From Oscillospiraceae bacterium (GTDB taxonomy: Bacteria > Bacillota > Clostridia > Oscillospirales > SIG627): a DNA stretch of 64,000 nt. The translations under genes were made by a program, and so were the position numbers. The stretch lies in assembly GCA_015063985.1 (NCBI GenBank), contig SVTC01000003.1:69162-133161 (forward strand), given 5' to 3'. The notes beneath the pieces are model-generated. The model had not been told where the DNA came from. It made no database searches and was given only the letters and a program-made list of their open reading frames with translations. This document shows, one piece after another, positions 1-8,174 of the stretch (positions are counted from its first letter, which is position 1; each line of letters opens with the position of its first letter).

Positions 1-2
1 CC

Positions 3-368
3 GGCATTTACAGTAAGCTTTATCCCTTGACACAGGTTGATGAAGCGGTGAAGGATCAGCACATAAAGAATATAAAGCATAATCTCAACACGGATCCTCA
101 GCCTTCCCACTCTGTACCGAGCAAAGCGTTTTCATCCACCGAGCAAGGCACTGTTCACGAAGAAAAAGCGTCGGAAGACTCCGCCGTTGACATTGCCGCC
201 CACTCGGAGCAAAGCACTACAGAACAAAGTGCGTTAAAATGCCCCAGATGCTCCGGAGATCTCATACTGAGAACCGCAACAAAGGGAGCAAACGCAGGAA
301 ACCGTTTTTACGGATGCAGTAATTATCCCAAATGCAAATATCTCCAAAGCTTTACGGATAAAGAATAA
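3..368 (+). CDS. C-terminal end of a topoisomerase-type zinc-finger protein (partial)
   Basis: The frame is open from the window edge with no start, so only the last ~121 residues are seen. A segment reading GIYSKLYPLTQVDEAVKDQH is followed by a Ser/Glu-rich linker and a C-terminal C4 zinc ribbon (CPRC...FYGCSNYPKCKY) of the topoisomerase I C-terminal type. This arrangement is common at the end of NERD-domain (nuclease-related) proteins, and the first segment resembles the end of that domain, but the NERD core lies outside the window. The zinc ribbon is clear; the NERD assignment is inference. Confidence 0.6.
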   Translation, partial: GIYSKLYPLTQVDEAVKDQHIKNIKHNLNTDPQPSHSVPSKAFSSTEQGTVHEEKASEDSAVDIAAHSEQSTTEQSALKCPRCSGDLILRTATKGANAGNRFYGCSNYPKCKYLQSFTDKE

Positions 369-399
369 CCACTTTAGCAGTACCAAAAGGAGTACCGAT

Positions 400-900
400 A
401 TGACCACGGCAGGACAGATAATCGGCTGGATAGCCGCATTGCTGACTTTTATCTCCTACCAGTGCAAGGAGCACAAAGCACTGTTAACGGTACAGACTCT
501 TTCATCCCTGAGTATATGCATCAGCTATCTTTTGCTTGACGCCCAATCGGGAATGCTTTTAAACGTTATATGCATCATACGTAACTTTATAATCTACAAA
601 AAGGATCTTAAAATATTCTCATACCCCTTTTGGCCCTACCTTCTTGCGGTGGTAATGGCTGTCACCGGTGCCCTTTCCTGGCAGGGCCCGATATCTCTGC
701 TGATCATCGCGGCTTTGACCGTAAACACCTTGTTTTTATATTTTCCCAACGTACAGAATCTGAGAAAAAGCATTCTTTTCACATCGACTCTCGTTCTGAT
801 ATACAACGTTTTCTACAGTGTATGGGGCGGAGTGGTCAACGAGGCTATAGCCATATCCTCCTCCGTAATAGGTATTTACAGATATAAAAAACAAAATTAA
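400..900 (+). CDS. YgjV family inner-membrane protein
   Basis: 166 residues made almost entirely of hydrophobic segments (about five to six membrane spans). It opens with IGWIAALLTFISYQCKEHK and has a central NVICIIRNFIIYKK segment, both typical of the YgjV family of small membrane proteins of unknown function. The start follows an AAAGGAG ribosome site. It lies 31 bases after the zinc-finger gene and just before the methyltransferase reading frame, all on the same strand. The family role is not established, so no function is claimed. Confidence 0.7.
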   Translation: MTTAGQIIGWIAALLTFISYQCKEHKALLTVQTLSSLSICISYLLLDAQSGMLLNVICIIRNFIIYKKDLKIFSYPFWPYLLAVVMAVTGALSWQGPISLLIIAALTVNTLFLYFPNVQNLRKSILFTSTLVLIYNVFYSVWGGVVNEAIAISSSVIGIYRYKKQN

Positions 901-912
901 ACCGAGGTAAAA

Positions 913-1577
913 ATGAAATTAGCAGTAAATGCCCTGACAAAAGCACTGTGCGGTCTTGTTCTTATAGGCCTTACACTCTTTTGCCCGCGGGCACTCTTTT
1001 CTATCCCAACGCCTGGCTTTTCATAGGGCTTTTATTTATCCCCATGACCCTTATCGCCGTGTTCCTTCTTTTCAGATCTCCCGAGCTCTTGAAAAAAAGA
1101 CTGAGCACAAAGGAAAAGGAAGGCACCCAAAAGGCAGTTGTCGCCATCTCGGCGCTGATTTTCCCCGCAGGCTTTATCATATCAGCATTGGATCACCGAT
1201 TTTGTCTTTCGTCCGTCCCCCTTTGGCTCACCGTGACCGCATCGGTGCTGTTTTTGTTGGGCTACGCCGCATACGGCGAGGTAATGAGAGAAAATGCATA
1301 TCTCTCCCGCACTGTGGAGGTCAGGGATGGCCAAAAGCTTATAAGCTCCGGACTTTATTCCCTTGTCCGCCACCCGATGTATCTGGCAACGCTTTTTATG
1401 TTTCTTCCCATCCCCCTTATATTGGGCTCCTTTTGGGGTCTTATCCCCTTTAGTCTATATCCCGTTGTTATAGCTTTTCGCATCATCAACGAGGAAAAGG
1501 TGCTTGACCGCGGACTCAGCGGCTACGGTGATTACAAGAAAAAGGTCAAATACAGACTTATCCCATTTATATGGTAA
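913..1577 (+). pseudogene. isoprenylcysteine carboxyl methyltransferase (ICMT/PEMT) family protein, frameshifted
   Basis: The main frame from about 948 encodes a membrane methyltransferase with the family hallmarks RHPMYLATLFMF and, at the C terminus, NEEKVLDRGL...GYGDYKKKVKYRLIPFIW. The natural N terminus (MKLAVNALTKALCGLVLIGL, ATG at 913 after GAGGT) is in another frame and stops near 1024. The frames join if one T is added to the TTTT run at 979-982, giving ...LTLF-LPAGTLFYPNAW as in relatives. Either a true one-base deletion inactivated the gene or the base call is wrong. The membrane anchor would be lost without correction. Confidence 0.75.
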
Positions 1578-1599
1578 GATCAAAAAAGGATAAAATAAA

Positions 1600-2241
1600 A
1601 TGAAAAAAGAGGTATATATATTCGATTTCGACGGCACCTTGGTGGACTCTATGCCCACCTATGCCTCGGTAATGCTCCGCATTCTGGACGAAAACAACGT
1701 AAGCTACGAAAATGACATCGTGAAGATAATCACTCCCCTGGGATATCTCGGCACGGCAAAATACTACCGCAAGCTGGGAATAGATATCCCCGCCGAAGAG
1801 CTTGTCAAAACAATGAAGGAATATGCAAGAGACGAATATTCCAAAAACGTCTTCGCAAAAAACGGAGTTATGTCAACCCTAAAGGAATTAAAAAAGCGCG
1901 GAGCAAGCCTAAACGTTCTCACCGCAAGCCCTCATCCAATACTCGATCCCTGCCTTGAAAACAACTCGCTCACCGAGTTTTTTGACAATATATGGTCCTG
2001 CGACGATTTCAGCACCACCAAGGCAGACCCGCAGATATACATATCTGCGGCAGAAAGGCTGGGCTGCCGTCCCGAGGACGTGATATTCGTGGACGACAAC
2101 CCCAATGCGGTCATAACCGCCAAGACCGCGGGAATGATATCCTACGGCATTTTCGACGAATCCTCCGCAGAATACAAGGAACAGATGAAAAAAGAGGCTC
2201 ACAGATACATCGAGGAATTTTCTCAGCTTCTTGAAAAATAA
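1600..2241 (+). CDS. HAD-superfamily hydrolase (phosphoglycolate phosphatase-like)
   Basis: 213 residues with the HAD motifs: motif I DFDGTLVDS near residue 9 (nucleophile Asp), motif II Thr/Ser in LTASPHP, a downstream Lys region and motif IV FVDDNPNAV. An alpha-helical cap lies between motifs I and II, so it belongs to the small-molecule phosphatase subfamily rather than to P-type ATPases. The substrate cannot be read from sequence. It is followed within 20 bases by the metallo-beta-lactamase-fold gene and probably shares its transcript. Confidence 0.8.
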   Translation: MKKEVYIFDFDGTLVDSMPTYASVMLRILDENNVSYENDIVKIITPLGYLGTAKYYRKLGIDIPAEELVKTMKEYARDEYSKNVFAKNGVMSTLKELKKRGASLNVLTASPHPILDPCLENNSLTEFFDNIWSCDDFSTTKADPQIYISAAERLGCRPEDVIFVDDNPNAVITAKTAGMISYGIFDESSAEYKEQMKKEAHRYIEEFSQLLEK

Positions 2242-2259
2242 ATTATGGGGAAAAAAGCA

Positions 2260-3645
2260 ATGAAAATGATAAAGGATTACGTTATAGTCATTCCCGAAAA
2301 GGCGGATGTAAACGAGCTTCGTGCCGCCGCATTTATAAGAGACAACGTTAAGCTGGTTTGCGGCAAGAAGCTGCCCATAGTCAGGGACAGCCACGCCCCC
2401 GTGCCCTGTGAGATAGTTGTGGGAGCCACCGCAAGAGAAGCCCTTGACGGACTTGATATTCCCAGATACATTGATCCCGACCGCGTGAACAACTGGGAAT
2501 ATATTATGAAAAAGGTCGGCGATCGCCTTTATCTCAGCGGCTTGGGTATGCCCCCCGCAGAGCCCCGTCCCTTCACCTCCTCCTACCGTGCGCTTGACGA
2601 CGGAAAAATAGGAACGGTTATGGCGGCATACAGATTTACCGAGGATATTCTGGGCTATGATTTTCTCTATGCCCCCTACGTCGATATTCCGGAAAATGAA
2701 GAGCTTCTTATGCCGGAAGACTACAGCTATCACTTCACCCGTGAAGAGCTTGGCAAAAAGGATCCCGTTCTTTACGCTTCCGCGGCATTTTACACCCTTC
2801 ACTGCGCAGATATGCTGAATTGGAATATGGGATGTATGATCTTCAAGAGCAGAGCGGGAAAAATTGTTGTCATAGACGGAGGTCACGCCTCGGAAACAGA
2901 TCGCTTTATGCGTATTCTGAGAAAGATATCGGGAAAAGAGGTCCCCCACGTCAGTGCTTGGCTGTTCTCCCACCTTCACAGCGATCATTACGGAGTTTAT
3001 CAGACACTCTGCAGCGATGAGAAATACCGCGGCGCTCTGACAGTGGACGGCTTTTACTGCGATCTGGTCACGGAGGAGTTTTATACTACCCTCTCCCCCG
3101 AAAGGTGGGCGGGCTATGCGGAGGTCAGAAAAACACTTCTGAATTCCGAAAATACCGTGGGAGCCAAGGTACACACCGTCAAAGCGGGGGACGTCATCAC
3201 CGTGGACGAGCTTGAATTCAAGGTCATACACGTGCCTCAGCAAGAGTATTTTACCAAAATGAACACCAACGATTCCAGCGTGGTATATAAATTCACCTAC
3301 GACGGCAAGCAGACTATGATGCTCCTGGGCGATGCGGAATACGTTTGCAGTAACGATCTTACAAATAACTGCGCCGAGCTTTTAAAGAGCGATGTAGTCC
3401 AGGTGGGTCACCACGGCTGCGGAAACGTATCGGGGGAATGCTACAAGCTTATAGGAGCGGACGCCTATATATGGCAGGTAGGCGAAAAGTTCTGGTACAG
3501 TGACAACGGCGAGGGCTTGAACACCCACAATACGGGAGTAATAAGGACAAGAGCTTATATGATGGAGCTCTCCCCCAAGCCGGAAAACGTCCACGTGGTT
3601 ATGGATGATATTCTTTCCTCGCCGCTTCCGATGAAGATACACTGA
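2260..3645 (+). CDS. metallo-beta-lactamase-fold hydrolase with long N-terminal extension
   Basis: 461 residues from the chosen start. The first ~170 residues (IVIPEKAD...VVGATAREALDG) resemble the non-catalytic N-terminal domain found on some glycan-active enzymes. The C-terminal half is an MBL domain with the metal motif HLHSDH, a downstream GDAE and GHHGCG. An ATG at 2245 is also in frame, but the GGGGAA at 2247-2252 is correctly spaced for the ATG at 2260 (MKMIKDYVIV), so that start is preferred. The substrate is unknown; the extension and neighbouring PHP and SGNH hydrolases suggest ester or phosphoester cleavage on a glycan or small molecule. Confidence 0.75.
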   Translation: MKMIKDYVIVIPEKADVNELRAAAFIRDNVKLVCGKKLPIVRDSHAPVPCEIVVGATAREALDGLDIPRYIDPDRVNNWEYIMKKVGDRLYLSGLGMPPAEPRPFTSSYRALDDGKIGTVMAAYRFTEDILGYDFLYAPYVDIPENEELLMPEDYSYHFTREELGKKDPVLYASAAFYTLHCADMLNWNMGCMIFKSRAGKIVVIDGGHASETDRFMRILRKISGKEVPHVSAWLFSHLHSDHYGVYQTLCSDEKYRGALTVDGFYCDLVTEEFYTTLSPERWAGYAEVRKTLLNSENTVGAKVHTVKAGDVITVDELEFKVIHVPQQEYFTKMNTNDSSVVYKFTYDGKQTMMLLGDAEYVCSNDLTNNCAELLKSDVVQVGHHGCGNVSGECYKLIGADAYIWQVGEKFWYSDNGEGLNTHNTGVIRTRAYMMELSPKPENVHVVMDDILSSPLPMKIH

Positions 3646-3658
3646 CAAAGGAGACGAT

Positions 3659-4462
3659 ATGATTTTTAAATACGATCACGATTACCACATCCACAGTCTG
3701 CTTTCCTCCTGCTCGAGAAAGCCCGAGCAGACCGCAGAGAACATCTTAAAATACGCCCTCGACAATAAGCTTAACTCCATTTGCATCACCGACCACTATT
3801 GGGACAGAGCCGTGCCCGATCCCTCCGGATGGTATGCAGAGCAGGATTTTGACCATATAAGCCAAATCAAGCCTCTCCCCCAAGCCGACAGCTGCAGATT
3901 TATGTTCGGCTGCGAGGGTGAAATGGGTAAGAATTTTGAATTAAGCGTGCCTTCTTCAAGATACGACGAATTTGATTTTATCATCATCCCCACCACCCAT
4001 CTTCATATGACCAAATACACCATCACTCCCGAGGACGCCGCCTCCAACGAAAGAAGAGCCGAGCTTTGGGTGCAGCGCTTCGATGCGCTTATGGCAAAGG
4101 ATCTGCCTTGGGGTAAGGTGGGAATTGCCCATCTTGCGACGGGGCTTATAAACCACGCCTCCAGGGAAGAGTTTTTCAAGACCATAGCTCTTATATCCGA
4201 CGACGAGATTCACAGGCTTTTTGCCAAGGCAAAGGATATAGGTCTTGCAATTGAATTAAATCTGGACGATATGAAGTTTTCCGACTCCGAGCAGGACGAT
4301 ATCCTCAGATTCTTCAGGATAGCAAAGCATCAGGGCTGCAAGTTCTACTTGGGAAGCGATTCACACAGTCCCGAGGGCTTTAAAAACGCAAAGGAAATAT
4401 TTGACAGAGCAATAAAGCTCCTCGATCTTCAAGAAAGCGACAAATTCACCATATCCAAGTAA
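3659..4462 (+). CDS. PHP-domain phosphoesterase (histidinol-phosphatase-like)
   Basis: 267 residues with the four PHP metal motifs: HDYHIHS near the N terminus, CITDHYWD, the GCEGEMG strand and GSDSHSP near the C terminus. The PHP fold is a trinuclear-metal phosphoesterase barrel. Histidinol phosphatase is the best-known relative, but no other his genes are present, so this name would be over-specific. It starts after AAAGGAG, 13 bases downstream of the MBL gene, and is the first of two PHP genes in this run. Confidence 0.75.
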   Translation: MIFKYDHDYHIHSLLSSCSRKPEQTAENILKYALDNKLNSICITDHYWDRAVPDPSGWYAEQDFDHISQIKPLPQADSCRFMFGCEGEMGKNFELSVPSSRYDEFDFIIIPTTHLHMTKYTITPEDAASNERRAELWVQRFDALMAKDLPWGKVGIAHLATGLINHASREEFFKTIALISDDEIHRLFAKAKDIGLAIELNLDDMKFSDSEQDDILRFFRIAKHQGCKFYLGSDSHSPEGFKNAKEIFDRAIKLLDLQESDKFTISK

Positions 4463-4475
4463 AAGAGGTATAAAA

Positions 4476-5093
4476 ATGAGCCAAGACACCTATCAATTTG
4501 ATAAAAAAACCTCCAAGCTCGAAACCTTTGAGTGGGACGATATCTGGTTTGAAAAAACCTCCGCAACTCCCGAAATGAGAATAGCCTATATAGGCGACTC
4601 CATCTCCAGAGGCACACGCCGCCTTATCACCGCCTTATCCGACGGTAAGATACTTTGCGACGGCTATGCCACCAGCAAAGCACTTGATAACCCCTGCCTC
4701 TTTCCGCAGCTCTCCCTTTTCGCAAAGCAGCAGGGACACTGTGACGCCGTGCTTTTCAACAACGGTCTGCACGGCTGGCATTTAGACGACGAAAAGGATT
4801 ATTCCGAGCTTCTTGAAAAAACACTCCGCTTTTTAAAGGAAGAATTCCCGTCTTCAAGGCTTATACTTGTGCTGACCACCTTCCTTGCCAACGAAAAGCA
4901 AACTAGCAGAGTAAAATCAAGAAATGCCGCTGCTTTGGCCATAGCCGAAGGGCTTGGTATCGAGGTGCTCGATCTTTATAGCCTTACAGAGGCCAACAAG
5001 GAGCTTCTCATAGAGGACGGAGTCCACTTCAAAAAGGAGGGCTATGAAAAAATAGCCGCCGCGGCAATCAGAAAGCTGGTAGAAAAAAGATGA
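4476..5093 (+). CDS. SGNH/GDSL-family hydrolase
   Basis: 205 residues with the SGNH blocks: block I IAYIGDSIS (nucleophile Ser), block III-like NNGLHGWH (in place of GxND) and block V EDGVHFKKEGYEKIA carrying the catalytic Asp-x-x-His pair. The family comprises lipases, acetylesterases and carbohydrate esterases. There is no signal peptide, so the enzyme is predicted cytoplasmic. Its stop overlaps the start of the next PHP gene, implying translational coupling. Confidence 0.75.
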   Translation: MSQDTYQFDKKTSKLETFEWDDIWFEKTSATPEMRIAYIGDSISRGTRRLITALSDGKILCDGYATSKALDNPCLFPQLSLFAKQQGHCDAVLFNNGLHGWHLDDEKDYSELLEKTLRFLKEEFPSSRLILVLTTFLANEKQTSRVKSRNAAALAIAEGLGIEVLDLYSLTEANKELLIEDGVHFKKEGYEKIAAAAIRKLVEKR

Positions 5094-5842
5094 TCCAGGA
5101 TCTGCACTGCCACAGCTACTACTCCTTTTGCGGAAAGGACAGCCCCGAAACGATAGTCAAGGCTGCTATTGAGGGAGGAATAGAGCTCTTGGGCATTACC
5201 GATCATAATTACGGTATCGGCTTTTTGAGAAAGGATGCCTTTAAGGCGCCCGCGGATTCGGTCAAGCAAAGCTACGAGCCCCGTATATTTGAAAGATACT
5301 GCGACCACATTGGCCTTATAAGAGAAAAATACGCCGATAGGATAAAGCTCCTTTGCGGCATTGAGATCGCCACCCAAACAAGCTACCCCAAAATGGCCTT
5401 GCCCGAGGATGCCGATATATCCTTTTTCGACTACTGCCTTATCGAGCACCTTGACGACTGCAGCAGTATGACCGAGGGCGACCTTTTCTCCTTTGCCAAA
5501 AGATGCGGCTGCAAGTGGGTGGGAGTGGCACATACGGATATGTTTAAGTTTATCCGCGCCCGCGGTGACGATCCCCTTGAATATTTTACGAAGATGGCAG
5601 AAAGCAATATATTCTGGGAAATGAACGTTTCTTATGACAGTATCCACAAATATATCGAGCATCAATATATGCTGGACTTTTTCTCCGACAAAGCTCAGCA
5701 GGATATAGTCAGACGCTCGGGAGTAAAGCTTTCCGTAGGCTTTGACGGTCACAGGATAGAGGACTATCTGCCCCAAAGAGTAAAGGAATATTGCAAAAAA
5801 ATAAAGGATCTTGATATACCGCTGGTGTTCCAAGATCTCTAA
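5090..5842 (+). CDS. PHP-domain phosphoesterase
   Basis: 250 residues. PHP motifs are visible as DLHCHSYYS at the N terminus, GITDHNYG, the CGIEIATQ strand, VAHTDMF and GFDGHRIEDY. The ATGA overlap with the SGNH gene fixes the start and indicates coupled translation. It differs from the PHP gene at 3659 in its motifs and spacing, so it is not a recent duplicate. The substrate is not identifiable. Confidence 0.75.
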   Translation: MIQDLHCHSYYSFCGKDSPETIVKAAIEGGIELLGITDHNYGIGFLRKDAFKAPADSVKQSYEPRIFERYCDHIGLIREKYADRIKLLCGIEIATQTSYPKMALPEDADISFFDYCLIEHLDDCSSMTEGDLFSFAKRCGCKWVGVAHTDMFKFIRARGDDPLEYFTKMAESNIFWEMNVSYDSIHKYIEHQYMLDFFSDKAQQDIVRRSGVKLSVGFDGHRIEDYLPQRVKEYCKKIKDLDIPLVFQDL

Positions 5843-5857
5843 AAAGGAATAATAATA

Positions 5858-6331
5858 ATGGAAAAAACAAACGTAATGCGAATCTTGGATCAGAAAAAGA
5901 TCCCCTACACTCCCTATGAATACTCCGAGGACACCACCGACGGCGAAAGCATTGCCGCAATACTGAACAAGGATCCCAACGCCACCTTCAAAACCCTTGT
6001 AACCGTAGGCGCAAGCGGCAAAAACTACGTTTTCGTGGTGCCGGTCAATATGGCACTGGATCTCAAGAAGGCGGCAAAAACGGTAAGGGAAAAATCTATT
6101 GCGATGATAAAGCAAAAGGAGCTTTTACCCTTGACCGGATACATCCACGGCGGTTGCTCGCCGATAGGAATGAAAAAGCCCTTTTGCACGGTGCTTCACG
6201 AAAGCAGTCTTAAATTTGAAACTATAACCTTCAGTGCAGGCAGAGTGGGCAAGCAGGTAGAGCTCGATCCCAAGGAGCTTATAAGGCTCATCGGCTGCAG
6301 CACCGCAGATATATGCGAGGAAAAGCAATGA
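5858..6331 (+). CDS. ybaK: Cys-tRNA(Pro) deacylase, YbaK/EbsC family
   Basis: 157 residues, the full length of the YbaK editing domain. It has the family segment GYIHGGCSPIGMKK, including the GCSPIG active-site loop, and the conserved KTL(V)T strand. YbaK acts in trans to hydrolyse Cys mischarged onto tRNA-Pro by ProRS. This fits the type-3 ProRS encoded at 29312, which lacks an internal editing domain. The final codons overlap the start of the CDF gene. Confidence 0.85.
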   Translation: MEKTNVMRILDQKKIPYTPYEYSEDTTDGESIAAILNKDPNATFKTLVTVGASGKNYVFVVPVNMALDLKKAAKTVREKSIAMIKQKELLPLTGYIHGGCSPIGMKKPFCTVLHESSLKFETITFSAGRVGKQVELDPKELIRLIGCSTADICEEKQ

Positions 6332-7500
6332 TCGGTCTTCTTGCTAAGCTTTTTATCAAGGATCATAATAACACCGACGATCCCAAGGTACGCCTGGCTT
6401 ACGGTACATTGGCAGGTGTTTTGGGCATAGTATTAAACGCTGTGCTTTTCGGTGTAAAGTATCTCGCGGGAGTGCTCACGGGCTCTATTGCCGTAATGGC
6501 AGACGCCTTTAACAACCTTTCCGACTCCGGCTCCTCGGTAATTACCCTATTGGGCTTCAGGCTCTCTGCAAAAAAGCCCGACCCCGATCACCCCTACGGC
6601 CACGGAAGATACGAATATCTTGCGGGGCTTGCCGTTTCGCTTATGATAATGCTTATGGGCTTCGAGCTCTTTTCCTCCTCTGTGGAAAAGCTTTTCGCCC
6701 CCTCTATGCTGAAAAGCGATATATTAAGCTTTATCATCCTCGGCGTAAGCATTGCAGTCAAGCTATATATGGCGCTATATTCCGCAACTCTTTCCAAAAA
6801 GCTTGATTCTGCGGCAATGAAAGCCACCGCCAAGGATAGCCTTTGCGACGTGATAGTGACCTCGGCGGTGCTTTTGTGTATGCTGATAGCGAAGCTTTTC
6901 GGTATAGATCTTGACGCATATTTCGGAATAGCCCTTTCTGTTTTTGTGTTCTGCGGCGGAATAAAGGCGGCAAAGGAGACCCTCGATCCTCTTTTGGGTC
7001 AAAAGCCCGACGTTGATTTTGTGAAAAGCATAGAAAGTATCGTTAAATCCTGCGACGAGGTTATAGGCATACACGATCTTTTGATACACGACTACGGTCC
7101 CGGGAGAAAAATGATCTCTCTGCACGCGGAGGTATCATCCAAAAGCGATCTTTTAAAGCTTCACGATGCCATAGACACCCTCGAAAAGGAGCTTCAGGAG
7201 ACCCTTGGATGCGAGGCGGTAATACATATGGATCCGGTTGCCGATGACGACGAAAAGACCGCCCGCCTTAAGGCTCTTATGCTTCAAGGCTTGAGAGACA
7301 AGCTCTCCGCAGAGGTCTCCCTCCACGATTTTCGTATAGTGGACGGCCCCACACATACAAATATGGTCTTTGATATCCTCATCCCCTCAAGCTGCACAGT
7401 AAGCGATAAGCAGGTCATTATCACCGCAAAGCACGTAGCGGCAAGCCTCGATGGCACCTGCTACGCCGTGGTAAACGTGGATAGAGATTACGTCCACTGA
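6328..7500 (+). CDS. cation diffusion facilitator (CDF) family metal efflux transporter
   Basis: 390 residues. The N-terminal half has about six membrane spans with the CDF signature SIAVMADAFNNLSDSGSS (metal-binding Asp residues) and HPYGHGRYEY. The cytoplasmic C-terminal half is a dimerisation domain plus extra residues. The exporter would use the proton gradient to remove a divalent cation; Zn, Mn or Fe cannot be told apart here. The ATG at 6328 overlaps the ybaK stop as ATGA and follows GAGGAA, so it is preferred over the upstream in-frame ATG at 6313. Confidence 0.85.
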   Translation: MIGLLAKLFIKDHNNTDDPKVRLAYGTLAGVLGIVLNAVLFGVKYLAGVLTGSIAVMADAFNNLSDSGSSVITLLGFRLSAKKPDPDHPYGHGRYEYLAGLAVSLMIMLMGFELFSSSVEKLFAPSMLKSDILSFIILGVSIAVKLYMALYSATLSKKLDSAAMKATAKDSLCDVIVTSAVLLCMLIAKLFGIDLDAYFGIALSVFVFCGGIKAAKETLDPLLGQKPDVDFVKSIESIVKSCDEVIGIHDLLIHDYGPGRKMISLHAEVSSKSDLLKLHDAIDTLEKELQETLGCEAVIHMDPVADDDEKTARLKALMLQGLRDKLSAEVSLHDFRIVDGPTHTNMVFDILIPSSCTVSDKQVIITAKHVAASLDGTCYAVVNVDRDYVH

Positions 7501-7528
7501 AATAATAGAAAAAACTTTTAAAAACCTC

Positions 7529-7557
7529 TTGATTTTTTACTTTCTCTGTGATATAAT
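7529..7557 (+). promoter_or_regulatory. promoter of tRNA-Trp
   Basis: TTGATT at 7529-7534, a 17-base spacer and a perfect TATAAT at 7552-7557, placed 18 bases before the mature tRNA 5' end. Confidence 0.8.
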
Positions 7558-7575
7558 ACCCCTTGTTCAGAATAT

Positions 7576-7651
7576 AGGGGTATAGCTCAGTTGGTAGAGC
7601 AGCGGTCTCCAAAACCGCGTGTCCAGAGTTCGAGTCTTTGTGCCCCTGCCA
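7576..7651 (+). tRNA. tRNA-Trp (CCA anticodon)
   Basis: A 76-base cloverleaf. The acceptor AGGGGTA pairs with TGCCCCT, the D arm is GCTCAGTTGGTAGAGC, the anticodon stem GCGGT/ACCGC closes the loop CTCCAAA (anticodon CCA), and the T arm contains GTTCGAGT. The discriminator is G and CCA is encoded. A terminator hairpin starts directly at the 3' end. Confidence 0.95.
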
Positions 7652-7682
7652 AAAAATCCAAGTCGAAAGACTTGGATTTTTT
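7651..7682 (+). terminator. terminator after tRNA-Trp, also first hairpin of array 1
   Basis: A-rich arm plus stem TCCAAGTC-GAAA-GACTTGGA followed by a T run. The symmetric A/T flanks allow it to work in both directions. The same kind of hairpin heads arrays 2 and 3. Confidence 0.85.
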
Positions 7683-7860
7683 CATTTGTGTCCTGCGGAC
7701 ACAACATCGTTTGACCGAAGGTCAACATCATTTCGAGCAAAGCGAGAACATCATTGTCCGCTTGCGGACACAAATGAACGATGTTGCACTGCGTGCAAAT
7801 GATGTGCTTCGCAATGATGTGGGCTTTGCCCAATGATGTTGCGCTTCGCGCAAACGGAAT
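7683..7860 (+). repeat. hairpin array 1 (eight small hairpins joined by complementary linkers)
   Basis: Eight short palindromes follow each other: TTGTGTCC-TGC-GGACACAA (7686-7704), TTGACC-GAA-GGTCAA (7711-7725), an imperfect TTCGAGC hairpin (7732-7748), TGTCCGC-TT-GCGGACA (7755-7770), TTGCAC-TGC-GTGCAA (7784-7798), TGC-TTC-GCA (7805-7813), TGGGC-TTT-GCCCA (7820-7832) and TTGCGC-TTC-GCGCAA (7839-7853). Linkers in the left half read ACATCATT or ACATCGTT; those in the right half read the reverse complement AATGATGT or ACGATGT. The whole block can therefore fold into one long stem with side hairpins. It ends in CAAACGGAATTG, as array 2 does (CAAACGGACTTG). There is no convincing coding frame. 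Confidence 0.85.
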
Positions 7861-7890
7861 TGTAACTGTCGCTTGTGTGCTGAAATACGG

Positions 7891-7919
7891 TTGATTTTAA
7901 ACCGAAAGTATGTTAAACT
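7891..7919 (+). promoter_or_regulatory. promoter of the truncated four-helix-bundle gene
   Basis: TTGATT at 7891-7896, 17-base spacer, TAAACT at 7914-7919, located between array 1 and the gene. Confidence 0.5.
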
Positions 7920-7943
7920 ATATCTAAGAAAGGCGGTGGTATC

Positions 7944-8156
7944 GTGAGAGAATATAAACTCGGTAATCTTTCAATGGAATTATCCGTTGAGGTTTTGCAG
8001 TTGACAAAAGAGTTACGAGCGAAGCACGAGAACGTGATCTCCAATCAGATCAGTAGAAGTGCGACGAGTATTTGCGCCAATATTGCCGAAAGCAAATACG
8101 CCCACGGTTGCGCCGATTTTATCGCCAAGCTTGAAATCTCGCTCAAAACGCTTTAG
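7944..8156 (+). pseudogene. four-helix-bundle protein (23S rRNA intervening-sequence family), truncated
   Basis: A 70-residue frame starting at GTG after AAAGGCGGTG. The core ISNQISRSATSICANIAES, followed by FIAKLEISLKTL, matches the first half of the four-helix-bundle family known from 23S rRNA intervening sequences and structurally related to retroelement Avd proteins. Full members run to about 115-120 residues (compare 27368-27721); here a TAG cuts off the last helices just before the convergent phosphoesterase gene. It is probably a decayed copy. Hairpin array 1 lies immediately upstream. Confidence 0.7.
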
Positions 8157-8174
8157 CGTGTATTTATAATCTCG

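Noticed and set aside
1909-3243. Long minus-strand frame opposite the HAD and MBL genes
   Set aside because: Low-complexity antisense shadow of well-supported genes on the plus strand; no motif or ribosome site.
3659-5842. Histidine biosynthesis genes (histidinol phosphatase)
   Set aside because: Only the PHP fold matches; no other his genes are present and two different PHP copies lie among unrelated hydrolases.
7591-7836. Open frames running through tRNA-Trp and array 1
   Set aside because: They cross a structural RNA and consist of palindrome units; no ribosome site and no protein-like composition.
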